Assembly (NCBI GenBank): GCA_003013855.2
Contig: PVNU02000853.1
Location: 1,674,001 to 1,738,000 of the forward strand
Direction of reading: 5' to 3'
Origin: Liriodendron chinense
Lineage: Eukaryota; Streptophyta; Magnoliopsida; Magnoliales; Magnoliaceae
DNA: 64,000 bases
Made by a program: the position numbers and the translations under genes. The notes below the pieces were generated by a model. That model saw only the letters and a list, made by a program, of their open reading frames with translations, ran no database searches and was not told the DNA's origin. Within the stretch, counting starts at the first letter, position 1, and the number at the start of each line of letters is the position of its first letter. This document shows, piece after piece, positions 1-10,560 of this stretch.

Positions 1-297
1 TCATCCGACTAGATAGACCTGACTGGTAGTTCTAGTTGAGAGAATGGGAAACCACAGCGGATTGAACATCGAGGATTACTACAAGTGAATCCTCGAACCC
101 CTAGTGCCTTCTTATAATTATTTACATTCAATTTAGCTTAAACTGTTAATCATACACATTCTATTCAAACTTTGATTGTTAGCTTCAATAGAAACTTGTG
201 GATGAATTTGTGACATCCTACATAAGTCCCTGTGGATCGACCTCGGTATTACCGAGTTTATTACTACATCGCAACCCTACACTTGGGGAAGCGAACA
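1..297 (+). mobile_element. 3' end of an Athila-like LTR
   Basis: This is the U5 end of a plus-oriented LTR. It matches the last ~300 bp of the Element 2 LTRs (compare 30217-30513) almost base for base, including the block TATTACTACATCGCA and the terminal CTTGGGGAAGCGAACA. The following bases (GGTAGCTAG) are not a primer-binding site; they belong to a copia 3' region. So this is most simply the right end of a solo LTR, or of a 3' LTR, inserted in that copia element. The matching target duplication would lie left of the window. Confidence 0.85.
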
Positions 298-1014
298 GGT
301 AGCTAGTTATGTTTTTATAGGAAAATCTGAGGATTTCAGCCTCATTTCTGAGTGTATGGGCAAATCAGAGGACTCCAGCCTCATTCGCCCAGATTTTGAT
401 GATTTAGCCTTGCTTTTAATTAATACATTTGCTTGCTAGATTGTCATCCTGCTTAGATTAGCTAATCATCTTGAGTTTTATGCTTCATGTATGCTAATCT
501 TTGCTTAGTATTGGTCTTGATACACCAATAGGGGAGGTTGGTTGATTGGGCTATAAGCCCTTTGTACTTCATTGCAAATGTATGTCCTTGACCAATATTA
601 CATGATTAACTATGCTTAGATAGTTATATCTTCTTGTTAAATCATGTTTTCTTTACTTGCTTCATGTATTTATGATTCATGCACCCTATAATCTCCTTTT
701 AGCATGTGCTCATAGTTATAACTGCGACACACTATCTCCTCTTACCTTAACTTTATTGGTATATAATTAAGGGGGAGAGAATAGTTTGTCAATTGCTAAC
801 AAAAAGGGGGAGAAAGATCAAATCCCACCAAAACTAGTTTGCTATGTTTTGTGATGCAGGGATTGACAGGTTGTGGGGGAGCAAACTGAAGCGGAGCAGC
901 TTAGTTTAGGCATGTCAAGAGTCCTCTAATTTATTCATTATCATTGTAATATCTTGAACATGTAATTTGTTTTGGTAGGTTAAGTTTTTGTAAGTAATTG
1001 ACAAAGGGGGAGAT
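298..1014 (+). mobile_element. Copia (SIRE-like) 3' internal region
   Basis: AT-rich stretch without a convincing coding frame, lying directly upstream of a copia LTR. It holds several short purine tracts of the AAGGGGGAGA type (near 770, 803 and 1005). The last one abuts the LTR start at 1015 and is the likely polypurine tract. Repeated GGGGGAG tracts in a long 3' region are known from SIRE/Maximus copia elements; assignment to that lineage is inference, because no pol domain is visible. The 5' part of the element is left of the window. Confidence 0.7.
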
Positions 1015-1355
1015 TGTTAGTGCACTTTTCCGTGGCATACTAGTGCACCTTGTTTGTCAATCACTTACGTCAGTGAGTCTAGAGTCGGTTGAGCCCAAAG
1101 AAGACGAAGACCGAAGACTCAAGACGGACCAGCTGCATCAAGGAAGGAGTTTCAAGGTAAAGTGATGCCTTGGTGCCTTAACCTTGACCAAAACCCATCC
1201 CCTTTGAATCCTTGATGACCTTGACCATATTTAGAACCCTTTAGACATCATAGATAGGCCCTAGGTGTCCCATTTGAACATCCCAACCTAGGACTAAATA
1301 AACAGGCTGAAGATAGCGGAGTTCAGCAAATGCATAGGGGGAACCAGGCTGGTCC

Positions 1356-1656
1356 GACCGGTCATGACCGGTCGGCCAGCAGCCTTGTTGCTTTATGCAA
1401 TGGCCAGCCGACCGGTCATGACCGATCGGCCTTTTACACATCATAGTGGCCAGCAGGTATGGCCGACCGGTCATGACCGGTCGGCCTGGAGCTCTATTTC
1501 ATCCAGCAAGGTGCGCCGACCGGTCATGACCGGTCGGCCTGGTGAGATTTGGCTGTCCAGCAAGGGGTCTCGACCGGTCTTGACCGGTCGGCCCATATAT
1601 GTGGCCTGTGCACTTGAGGTACTTCAGCAGGGGAGTCCGACCGGTCATGACCGGTC
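1356..1656 (+). repeat. ACCGGT palindrome array in copia LTR
   Basis: Six copies of the 18-bp palindrome GACCGGTCATGACCGGTC or close variants start at 1356, 1410, 1465, 1518, 1572 and 1639, that is 53-55 bp apart except the last step of 67. The spacers repeat a CCAGCA motif. The array ends about 50 bp upstream of the TATA box. The same palindrome occurs in the Athila-like LTRs of this window. Long frames through it, full of D-R-S, R-P-V and G-R-P, are translations of the repeat and not genes. Confidence 0.9.
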
Positions 1657-1706
1657 GGGACAGGTCGGCATATAGCCGTTTTCTGACCGTTGGGGCTCTA
1701 TTTCCC

Positions 1707-1714
1707 TATATATA
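1707..1714 (+). promoter_or_regulatory. TATA box of copia LTR
   Basis: TATATATA inside CCCTATATATAGAGCTCC, downstream of the palindrome array. Its position suggests the U3 promoter of the copia element. The start site itself is not determinable here. Confidence 0.6.
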
Positions 1715-2952
1715 GAGCTCCGGTTTTAGGCTTTGGCAGAGGGATTTTTGAGGAAGGAAAGCCACCATTGAAGGAGTTCTTCTGAGACTTATTCCTTGAC
1801 CTATGCAAGGCATCTTCCTTGTGCTTTAACACAAGATTAAGAGCATTCCAAGCTCATGAAGAAGATGACCTTCATCCCCTCTTGATCTCTAGAGTTAGGA
1901 AGCTTCTTGATTGGCATATCCTTGTCCTAAACTCTAAGATGAGATCGTTGTAGGTAAGAGACTCTAGGAAACCCATTCCCACTAAGTTGTAGAGTTCTCA
2001 AACCCATCCTCCTAGCACCTTGGGCATTTCAAGGCATCGCATGCAAGGTGTTTGATCGAATGTGGCTGAGGCATTGGCGACGCAACGGCGGCACGATCGA
2101 GGGAGCAAAGGGAAGCTGATTGAAGCACGGGAGAGCGGAGATCAAGCAACCCAATCCGGCGCTAAACAAGGGGCTCATCCGACAAGTAGGTTGTCTTATT
2201 TGAGAGTCCACTTTAGAGTTTGTTTTCGAACTCGAACTAGGGACGTTAGTCGTTCCTTGGCCCATCAGCCGGGCCTAAACTAAGTCTCCAAGGGGGAGCC
2301 TCCGACACGGGAGTAAATGTGCGATAAGGTTGAGAGTTAGCTTATGTCTAAAACTCCGGATACGGTTGAGAGGTGAATCTATAAAACCTCCGTGTAAAGG
2401 TTGAGAGGTGAACCTCATTTAAAACCTCCGATAGTGAATGCCGGTGTACTCAAAGGGGTTGAGTACTTGAACCGGGAGTGGAGTAGACATGTAGTCGAAC
2501 CACTATACATCCTTGTGTTTGTGATTGTTTTTTAGCACATTATATCTTTGCATTGTTAGTTTAATTGCTTAATTATGAATGCTTGATAGGAATGCATGCT
2601 AGGCACTTTTTAGGCATCCTCACACAAGATGTACCTTCACTACTTGTGTAGACTTGAGCTCATTGATCCACTCTCATAAGTCTACACAAGTTGCATAGGT
2701 TAGGAGTTTGATTAGTTGAATCTTTTACTTCCTATGCATGCTTAGACTAGGACTATTTATTGCTTATACTTTTGCTAGTCTTGTGATTGGACCCACCTAG
2801 GCTTGGAAGCCGAGGTGTTCTTGCTTACATAGCTTAATCTGTTGAATTGCATAAGTAGGCGAAAAGAATTTTAAAAAGGTCCTATTCACCCCCCCTCTAG
2901 GTCCATAGACATATCTTCAAGTATCTCTACAAGCAGTAAAACCGCAATTTCA

Positions 2953-3748
2953 GATAGAAGTTAAAACCTTAAACTCTCAAACATAATAGGTGTTCATATA
3001 GAATCCCCGTTGATTGATTGATAAATAGAAAACTTTAAACAAATTCAACCTAGTGTGCATAGTGAATATTCATCTCATGAGTTTTCGGGAATATCTTCGT
3101 TATAGATAAACTAAACTATGGATCTAAAGGTGTACAGATCAACAACAAGCCCATGATAGGAATTTGACCTGCCATCCTTCCGACGGCTTTCACACTACGT
3201 CCCATTTTCGGCTTTGGTTATGGGTAGACCATCCCTTGGTTGGTAATAGGTAGCCCTTTTCGGAACTTTCCACCATATTTTTCATTATACCCATATTTTC
3301 TTTCCTTCTTTCATTTTCATACCCATTAGATAGGATTTTCAGAAATCCATATCTTTCGTTATTTTCCCATGGACAAGGATGGACAAAGTACCCCAGCTTG
3401 GTTCCTCAACACCTTAAATCTAAGTCTAGTTAATCCACAAATCTACATAATCCTTTCAAAACATGAAAATCTTGCAATGTGAACTAGGTGTAACCGTGTT
3501 CAAATTTTCTATCAATCATATAAATAGGGAATTCACATATAAAATCAATATGTTAAGGGTAGTTCAAGACTTGCAACATCACTCACTTCGTATCTCATTT
3601 TCTTATACTTGTATCATCCGAACGCATAGAAATAAAGTTTCTAAAAGAGTTTTGAATTTTTAGAAAATTTGAAAATTTTCTTCACAATCTTTCTCGAAAT
3701 GTCTACAAACTACTAGATGAGAGATCTCATCTCACCCCCTAACCAAAT
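2953..3748 (-). other. Element A 3' noncoding region
   Basis: No gene. On the minus strand this matches the region between pol and the 3' LTR in the other Athila-like copies (33139-34275, 10561-11846), including the conserved block around CCATCCC...TTGGTTGGTAATAGG (3222-3255). At its right end CACCCCCTAACCAAAT is the complement of the first of two TTGGTTGGGGGGTG-like tracts. The region is split from its continuation at 13686 by Element 1. Small frames here have no similarity I recognise. Confidence 0.75.
3744..3748 (+). repeat. TSD of Element 1 (left), CAAAT
   Basis: CAAAT immediately precedes the 5' LTR (TGTTGAGC at 3749) and recurs immediately after the 3' LTR (13681-13685). Joining the flanks restores the host stretch seen in other copies, where an AACCAAAT-type tract is followed by CTTGCATTGTCC. 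Confidence 0.93.
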
Positions 3749-4090
3749 TGTTGAGCTCTTAATTGTGCATATTCTAACCTCAATTCATCGCTCATTATGC
3801 ATGGATTTTATGTTTAAAGACTATTCTAATGCATGGTTTGTGATTGTAGGAATGAGAGAGAGACCTTTTGAATCTAATATTAAAAGACCGCTTTAGGACA
3901 CGTTGAGGATCAAAGGAAGAAAGCCCAAGAATGAAAGAAAGAAGCTATGGAAGTTGGAGTTGAGAAACAAAGAAAAACACTGAAGAAATCATGTTAAAAG
4001 ACCTGGCAGGGCCAGAAAAACCAAAGTACAGAGCTGCAGGGCCATTAAAGTAAAATGCAGAAAGTTGCAGTTTCTGAAGATTGATCCAAA

Positions 4091-4454
4091 GATTGATCCG
4101 TCGATTAATCGCTCAGCCTGAACGATTGATCGACAGACTTGAGCGATTGATTGCTCACAGCAGAAATTGACAAAATTGTCGCTGGACTGAGGTGCAGAAT
4201 TGCGATTGATCGCCCAGCCTGAGCGATTGATCGCCCATTCCATAGATCAATCGCCAGAAGGCAGATTTTTAAGAAATTTGGAAAAAACTCTCTAGACACT
4301 TTTTGCACCCTTCGATTGATCGCTGGACACTAATCGATTGATCGCCAGAAGTGACCGATTGATCTCTCAGCTAGTCGATTAATCGTCAGATCCGAAAAAG
4401 GCAGTTTTTACAGTTATTTGAACTAGAGATTAATCGCCCAATCTGAGCGATTAA
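4091..4454 (+). repeat. CGATTGATCG inverted-repeat array in LTR
   Basis: About a dozen copies of CGAT-TG-ATCG (variants CGATTAATCG, GATTGATCC). Clear members start near 4102, 4123, 4144, 4203, 4224, 4313, 4335, 4356 and 4376, so neighbours are mostly 20-22 bp apart. Spacers include CTGGA/TCCAG words. The array lies upstream of the TATA box. The 3' LTR carries the same array at about 12180-12540. It takes the place of the ACCGGT arrays found in other LTRs of this family. Confidence 0.85.
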
Positions 4455-4565
4455 TCGACAATGCGCCCAGTCTAGAAATTTTCAAGTCTGGCTCCGATTT
4501 TCTCTGCGCAGTGCGTAAATTCTATGCAAATTCTCGAAGATTCTTCGTTTGTGGGGTGTGAAAGC

Positions 4566-4573
4566 TATAAAAG
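4566..4573 (+). promoter_or_regulatory. TATA box, Element 1 5' LTR
   Basis: TATAAAAG in the context AAAGCTATAAAAGGGACTTC. The equivalent sits at 12658-12665 in the 3' LTR and in every Athila-like LTR of the window, so it is the probable Pol II promoter of the element. Confidence 0.7.
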
Positions 4574-4723
4574 GGACTTCTCCTCTTCATACCAACGCAT
4601 GCTAGGACGTGGGGATTGTTTGGGAGACGGATTCTACTTCAAGTTTTCTTAGTTTTCTTCCTGTTTTAGTAGTTTTTATGTTTTTGAGGCTTCTAGTTCA
4701 AGGATGTTAGAGATGAACTAAAA

Positions 4724-4745
4724 CCTCTTAGCTAGGGCTAAGAGG
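4724..4745 (+). promoter_or_regulatory. Conserved LTR leader stem-loop
   Basis: CCTCTTAGC, a TAGG loop and GCTAAGAGG form a 9-bp perfect stem about 150 nt downstream of the TATA box, so it should be in the transcribed leader. Equivalent sites: 7498, 12806, 19239, 23151, 28501, 29706, 35050, 42008, 45751, 46902, 49321 and 62486. Function unknown. Confidence 0.75.
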
Positions 4746-5598
4746 TGAAGCTTTTGATTCGTTTTTGATGGATTGATGCAACCTAGATTTCCTTTTTATG
4801 ATTTAATTGATGAATTTTAGTTAATGTGAGTTTGAATCAAGTACTAGTTGGGTTTTTACTTTGATCTCTTGATGACTCCGGGCTCAAGTGATTCTTAGTG
4901 ATCCTAACTTAGTAATTTAGCTTCTGAGCATTGTTTATGCTTGTGTAGTTCATTGATCTAGCATCGACTCCAGGCATGGTAGATTCTTTGATTGCCTTGT
5001 ATGCAATGGCCTGATTTTCATGTGGGAACTCATTCAACTAAAGTTCTTATCTTTTTCTTATAATCTGAAATAGCTGTTTGCTGATTGATTTTGATTTAAT
5101 TAGAGTTCTAATCATTAGTTGTAATCAAGTCTAGTGACAGGATTTGATGAAAGCTACGGCTGTGAATCTCAACTAGATTGGAAAGAGGCTTGGCCTACAT
5201 AATTGAGTGTGCCTAAGGCCTGAGTATTATTGTGGGAATCGAATCAATGAATGAGCAACTGTTTTAGTTAATTGTTGATTGAACCGCTCTATATTCCGAT
5301 CCGATAGAGATATGAATTCGATTTCGATTGAGTTATGAGAGACCTAGTTGTGTTGATGCATTGAAACCTATGAAAAGTGGATCCTTGGCGCTCTAGTGCC
5401 TTTTTAAATTGATATTACCTTACACATTCACTGTTTAAACTCAAATCACTATTTTCCAGCTTTAGTGCTTAATAAAATCTTAATTATTAGTTGTTTTAGT
5501 TAAATTCTTAGAATGCCCATTCATAAATCTCTGTGGGAACGATACTCGGTCTTTCCGAATTATTACTACTTCGCAACCCTACACTTGGGGAGTGAACA

Positions 5599-6226
5599 AG
5601 TTTTTGGTGCCGTTGCCGGAGATTTCTATGCGGTATTTTTAGAATTTTCTGAATTAACTTTTAGTTAAAATTGTGTTAAGATAGGTTTAGGATTTGTTTT
5701 GCTTTCTAGGGTAGGTTTTCTTCTAAATACTAACTTACTTTGTTTTGATTTTTGCAGGATTCTAACATAGGTCTAATTCAGGGATTTTTAGGAAGTTGAA
5801 GAAGGAGTAGGCATTTTAAATCACAAATCAGGTTTTATCATTCTAACCTTACTCTTCTTCTTCTCCTACTCATTCCTACCATATTCATCTCTTGTAGAGT
5901 GGATGGAGACTCCTTTTGGATCTCTGATAGGTTGGCCTTAAGCCGCCTGGATTCCTATTGGTCGGCTCTGCCATCTTGGATCACCTTGTGCTCAGAGATT
6001 TCTCTTCTCAATCTTATTCCTCTTTCTTCTTTTTCTACACTTTTCTCAAAAGACTCAAAGAATGGGTGGGGAGTTCTCTGAACCCCTATTGACCAGGAGA
6101 AATCGATCTCTATCCTTGCTTCTGGCTTAGCCATTGCAAGACACCTTGTGCTTCGATCTTAGAGAAGAGTAAAGAAAGGAAGGAAGAATTCTTTTTCCTT
6201 TTTGTTTTCATTCTTTTTGGATTTGC
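5599..6226 (+). other. Element 1 leader (untranslated)
   Basis: About 630 nt between LTR and gag. It contains a short frame (5899-6081) whose start resembles the frame at 30752-30985 in Element 2 (both have G-D-S-F-W-I-S near the N-terminus). Whether this is a translated upstream ORF is unknown. Element 3 has only about 200 nt of leader and lacks this segment. Confidence 0.6.
5605..5622 (+). other. Primer-binding site, Element 1
   Basis: TGGTGCCGTTGCCGGAGA starts six bases after the LTR end. It resembles the TGGCGCCGTTGCCGGGGA type, which is complementary to the 3' end of plant tRNA-Asp and is usual for Athila-like elements, with two changes. The tRNA assignment is from family knowledge. Confidence 0.75.
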
Positions 6227-6757
6227 ATGCCACATTGGGCTCGGGATTCTAATAACCGACTTAATCGTGACTGAGTAATTGTTGAAGGGATTGATAGAGA
6301 GCCTCGTGTTAGAAAACGTCAAAATTTTCCTGAAATTACTAGAGAGATGGTTGAAAATCAACCAAATCAAGGGGCTAATCAACATCAAAATCAAGCCCCA
6401 AACCTTACTGAATTGGATGAGAATGAAGTGGGGGATGTACCTCAACCTAGAACTTTACGTGACTATTTACAACCAGCTAGGACGAGTACTCCCTCTTGCA
6501 TAATTTTCCCTCACAATGTGGGAAACATTGATTTTAAACTGGGGTTGATCCAACTTCTTCCCAAATTCCATGGACTCGACTCTGAGAGCGCGTATCTACA
6601 CATTAAGGAGTTCAAAGAGGTTATTGCCACAATAAACTATGACAATGTGACCAAGGATACTATAAAACTTAAATTGTTCCCTTTTTCCTTGAAAGAGAAG
6701 GCCAAATCATGGCTACATTCCTTAAGGCCAAGGTCTATTGGGACATGGGCTGAGATG

Positions 6758-8372
6758 TGTTAAGCTCTTAATTGTGCATATTCTAACCCCAATTCATCAC
6801 TCATTATGCACGGTTTACATGTTTATAGGACTATTCTAAGGCGTAATTTGTGATTGTAGGAACCAGAAGGAGATGTCACCAATTGAAGGCTAAATGTAGC
6901 TCCTTACGAGCATTGAAGACCATTGGATCAAGCATGAAGAAGGACCAAAGAAAGCCAAGGCAAGGAGAGAAGAGAAAGGAAGAAAGAAAGAAAGAAATAG
7001 AGAGGAAAAGAAGCCAGACCGGTCGGCTGACCGGTCGGCCAAGCAAGCCCGACCGGTCAAGACCGGTCGGCCACCATTTACCTGCCAAAAATAGAAGGAC
7101 TGCCCAGCCCGACCGGTCATGACCGGTCGGGCATAGTTACTGGACCACTCAGGAACGCAGCCGACCGGTCATGACCGGTCGGCCATTGCTGCTGGAAAAG
7201 AGCCAAGCCAGTCCGACCGGTCATGACCGGTCGGCCAGCGTAAACAGCTTGTTTCTATTTTGGATCTCCGGGATTTTCTGCGCAATAGCGTAAGTTTACG
7301 CAATTTCTGGAGTTCTCTTGCGTATTGGACTCCTCCAAGCTATAAAAGGACGTCTTCCCTTCATACCAAAGGACGCTACGACGTGGGGATTGCTAAGGAG
7401 ACGGATTCTACTTCGAATTTCTAGTTTTCTTCCTGTTTTAGTAATTTTTCATGTTTTTAGAGGCTTCTAGTTCAAGGATGTTAGAGATGAACTAAAACCT
7501 CTTAGCTAGGGCTAAGAGGTGAAGCTTTTGATTCGTTTTCGATGGATTGATGCAACCTAGGTTTCCTTTTATGTTTTAATTGATGAATTTTAGTTCAATA
7601 TGAGTTTGAATCAAGTACTATGTTGGTTTTTACTTTGATCTCTTGATGACTCCGGGCTCATGTGATTCTTAGTGATCCTAGCTTAGTATCTTAGCTTTTG
7701 AGCATTGTTTATGCTTGTGTAATGCATTGATCTACCATTGACTCCGGGCATGGTAGACGCTTTGATTGCCTTGTATGCAATGGCCCGATTTTCATGTGGG
7801 AACTCATTCAACTAAAGTTCTTATCTTTTGTATATAATCTGGAATAATTGTTTATTGATTGATTTTGATTTAATTAGAGTTCTAATCATGAGTTGTAATC
7901 AGGTCTAGTGACAGGACTTGGTGAAAGCTATGGTTATGGATCTCAACTAGATTGGAAAGAGGCTTGGCCTATACAATTGAGTGTGCCCAAGGCCTGAGCA
8001 TGGTTGTGGGAATCAAATCAATGAATAAGCACTTGTTTTAGATGATTGTTGGTTTAACTGCTCTATATTCCGATCGGATGGAGAAAGGAATTCGATTCCG
8101 ATTGAGTTATGAGAGACCTAGTTGTGTTGATGCATTGAAACTTATCAAAAGTGGATCCTTGGCGCTCTAGTGCCTTTTTAAATTGAAAGTACCTTAACCA
8201 TTCACTGTTTAAATCCAAATCGCTATTTTCTAGCTTTAGTGCTTAATAGGATCTTAATTATTAGTTGTTTTAGTTAAATTCTGAGAATACCCATTCATAA
8301 ATCTCTGTGGGAACGATACTCGGTCTTTCCGAATTATTACTACTTCGCAACCCTACACTTGGGGAGTGAACA
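6758..8372 (+). mobile_element. Solo Athila-like LTR inside Element 1 gag
   Basis: 1615 bp, TGTTAAGCTC...GGGGAGTGAACA, flanked by exact 5-bp TSDs AGATG (6753-6757 and 8373-8377). Without it, and with one TSD, gag reads on in frame. TATAAAAG is at 7341-7348 and the stem-loop at 7498-7519. It has no internal sequence or second LTR, so it is a solo LTR from LTR-LTR recombination. Confidence 0.95.
7017..7232 (+). repeat. ACCGGT palindrome array in solo LTR
   Basis: Palindromic units start at 7017, 7051, 7111, 7163 and 7215 (steps 34, 60, 52, 52), most of the form GACCGGTCATGACCGGTC. They lie upstream of TATAAAAG at 7341. Spacers carry CTGGA words. This LTR is inserted in an element whose own LTRs use the CGATTGATCG type. 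Confidence 0.88.
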
Positions 8373-9699
8373 AGATGACTAGGGAGTTTCTTAAAAAATT
8401 CTTCCCTACTCATCGAACCAATGCACTAAGAAGGGCCATAATGAACTTCGCCTAAAAAGAAGAAGAAACATTTTTCCAATGTTGGGAAAGGTATAATGAG
8501 TTATTAAACGCATGCCCAGATCATGGCTATGAACGATGGAGGTTGATTAGTTTCTTTTATGATGGATTAAACTCAACCATGCACCAATTTGTGGAGATGA
8601 TGTGCAATGGGGAGTTCATGAACAAGGAAATGGAGGAAGCTTGGGATTATTTTGACATGTTGGCTGAAAACACACAAGCATGGGATACATCTAAGCCAAC
8701 AAGTTCAAAACAACCCCAAGCCAAGGAAAAGGGAGAAATTTATGTTTTAAATGAGCAAGATGATCTAGGTTCTAGAGTGGCTAAACTCACACGAAAGGTC
8801 GAGGAGATGGAACTAAAGAAAGTGGACACAACCCAACAAAGGGGGGTTGTTGAAACTATTTGTGGTATTTGTGCTTCCAATGTGCATCAAACGCTGGATT
8901 GTCCAACAATCTATGCGTTTTGAAAACTTTTATTTGAACAATCAAATGCTTTGAATAGTTATCAACGACCTTTTAGTACTCCAAATTCAAACACGAACAA
9001 TTCTAGTTGGAGAAACAACCCTAACTTCAATTGGGCAAATGAAAACGCGGCTAATCAAAATAATCCTCAAAGCGGGCCCCCAATGCAAACTCCTATGGCC
9101 CCACCTCAAATGCCTATAGAGGATACATTGAAAGCATTCATGGAAGGTCAAGCTCAAATAAATCAATCCAACCATACGATAATGCTTGAGCTTAAAAATT
9201 CGGTGGAAGAAATCAAGGCTCGCTTAAACGCAAGGGAAGGGATTCTTCCAGCCCAACCCATACCAAATCCAAAACCACAATGCGAAATAAGCGTGCCTAG
9301 TTCCTCTAACCAGCACATGGAACACGCTAAGGCCATCACCACTCTTAGAAGTGGTAAAGTTATTGAAAAATCTAACCCAGTGAAGGCCTCCACGCCTAAT
9401 GATCCGGTAGCTTCCAAAGAGGATGATGAACCTAGCACCGCCATGAATGAAAAAGAGCCATTAAAAGAATATAGGCTTGTTGCTCCATTCCCCCAACGCT
9501 TGATTTCAGCCAAACCTCAAGATAAATATCAGGAATTTTTGGAGGTTTTTAAGCAAGTAAAAATCAACATCCCATTGTTGGATGCAATTAAACAAATACC
9601 GTCATATGCTAAATTCTTAAAAGACCTTTGCACGGTGAAAAGAAAAATACATGTGCAAAAGAAGGCATTTTTGACAGAGAATGTAAGTGCCATTATAAA

Positions 9700-10560
9700 T
9701 ACGGGATGCCCAAGAAATACAAAGACCCCGGTTGTCCGACAATATCATGTGTAATTGGAGACTACCGGATGAAACATGCTTTACTTGATCTAGGGGCAAG
9801 TGTGAACTTAATTCCCTTTTCGGTCTATAAACAATTGGGTTTAGGTGAATTAAAACCCACCAAAACCACATTACAACTTGCTGACCGATCGATTCGTATT
9901 CCAAGAGGGGTGATTGAGGACGTCCTTGTCCAAGTTGACAAAGTCTACTACCCAGTGGACTTTATTGTCTTGGACACACAACCCATAGTTAATATTGGCC
10001 CTCAAATTCCTGTCATACTTGGCCGCCCATTCCTAGCTACATCAAACGCTATCATCAATTGTAGGAGTGGGGTCATCCAAATGTCTTTTGGCAATATGAC
10101 GATTGAGTTGAATGCTTTCAATATTGACAACCAACATGAGGATGAAGATGAAGAGGTCCACGAAATAAACATGATCAATTCTATCATGGAAGATGAGTCC
10201 CTCTCACCTTTTTTCTTCAGTCACTTAGACGAAGACGTGACTTACTCTCTTGATAAGAACGATGATATGATAAGGGATATGGTCACACTTTTAGAGTCGG
10301 TATCGGCATATGACGCTAGCCGAGAGAAGGATGTGGAAACAACACCTTGTTGTGCTGAGAAATCAATTCATATCTCCACACCTTTGTGGATCATGCATAC
10401 CGAACTCCACCAACCCTGGGATGATCCATATTTGCAATACCAATGCCCAGGAAAATCTGAATGGAGACATATTTTTTCTGATAAATATGATGATGTCTCC
10501 TCTTATACATGTGGTGAAAATATTAAGGAACCCGCTGAAATTCCTTTTTGGGATTTTTAG
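9700..10560 (+). pseudogene. Element 1 protease and extra C-terminal tail
   Basis: Retroviral-type aspartic protease: D-L-G-A-S catalytic motif (about 9787-9801), the conserved stretch [23 protein letters not shown], then [10 protein letters not shown] and [10 protein letters not shown]. It would process gag. The frame is open from 9628 but offset from gag. After an acidic linker it does not enter RT; it continues into a tail with S-T-P-L-W-I-M-H-T-E-L-H and W-D-D-P-Y-L and stops at 10558-10560. The same tail occurs in Element B (25179-25427). Its role is unknown. Confidence 0.85.

Larger units (their letters stand above)
1015..2952 (+). mobile_element. Copia LTR (3' LTR, complete)
   Basis: Starts TGTTAGTGCAC directly after a purine tract and ends CGCAATTTCA, giving the expected TG...CA ends. 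The 1938-bp sequence is related to the minus-strand solo LTR at 14355-16306, which is bounded by a perfect TSD and so fixes both ends. A TATA-like TATATATA lies at 1707-1714. The 3' part carries the CACCCCCCCTCTAGG-type stretch. Element A noncoding sequence resumes at 2953. The copia 5' LTR and left TSD are outside the window. Confidence 0.85.
3749..5598 (+). repeat. Element 1 5' LTR
   Basis: 1850 bp, TGTTGAGCTC...GGGGAGTGAACA. Landmarks: CGATTGATCG array (about 4090-4450), TATAAAAG at 4566-4573, stem-loop CCTCTTAGC...GCTAAGAGG at 4724-4745, U5 block TCGGTCTTTCCGA, then ATTATTACTACTTCGCAACCC near the 3' end. The PBS follows at 5605. Confidence 0.93.
6227..9720 (+). pseudogene. Element 1 gag (interrupted)
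   Basis: Gag polyprotein of the Athila type: the start [12 protein letters not shown] matches Elements 2 and 3. A Retrotrans_gag-like core (F-P-F-S-L-K-E-K-A-K-S-W-L-H, R-P-R-S-I-G-T-W-A-E-M) lies at about 6347-6757 and continues at 8378. A zinc knuckle C-X2-C-X4-H-X4-C (CGICASNVHQTLDC) is near 8860-8900. The frame holds stops at 6272-6274 (TGA), one shortly before 8460 (TAA in F-A-*-K-E-E) and 8921-8923 (TGA), all in the same reading frame. A frameshift near 9700 leads into PR. The solo LTR 6758-8372 lies between E-M and T-R-E-F. Confidence 0.88.

Noticed and set aside
1241..1675. Open frames rich in D-R-S, R-P-V and G-R-P motifs on both strands, here and in every ACCGGT-type LTR
   Set aside because: They are translations of the palindrome arrays, occur in several frames and both strands, and have no independent domain.
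2029..2283. Small frames on both strands near 2030-2280
   Set aside because: They lie inside the copia LTR, overlap each other on opposite strands, and show no domain.
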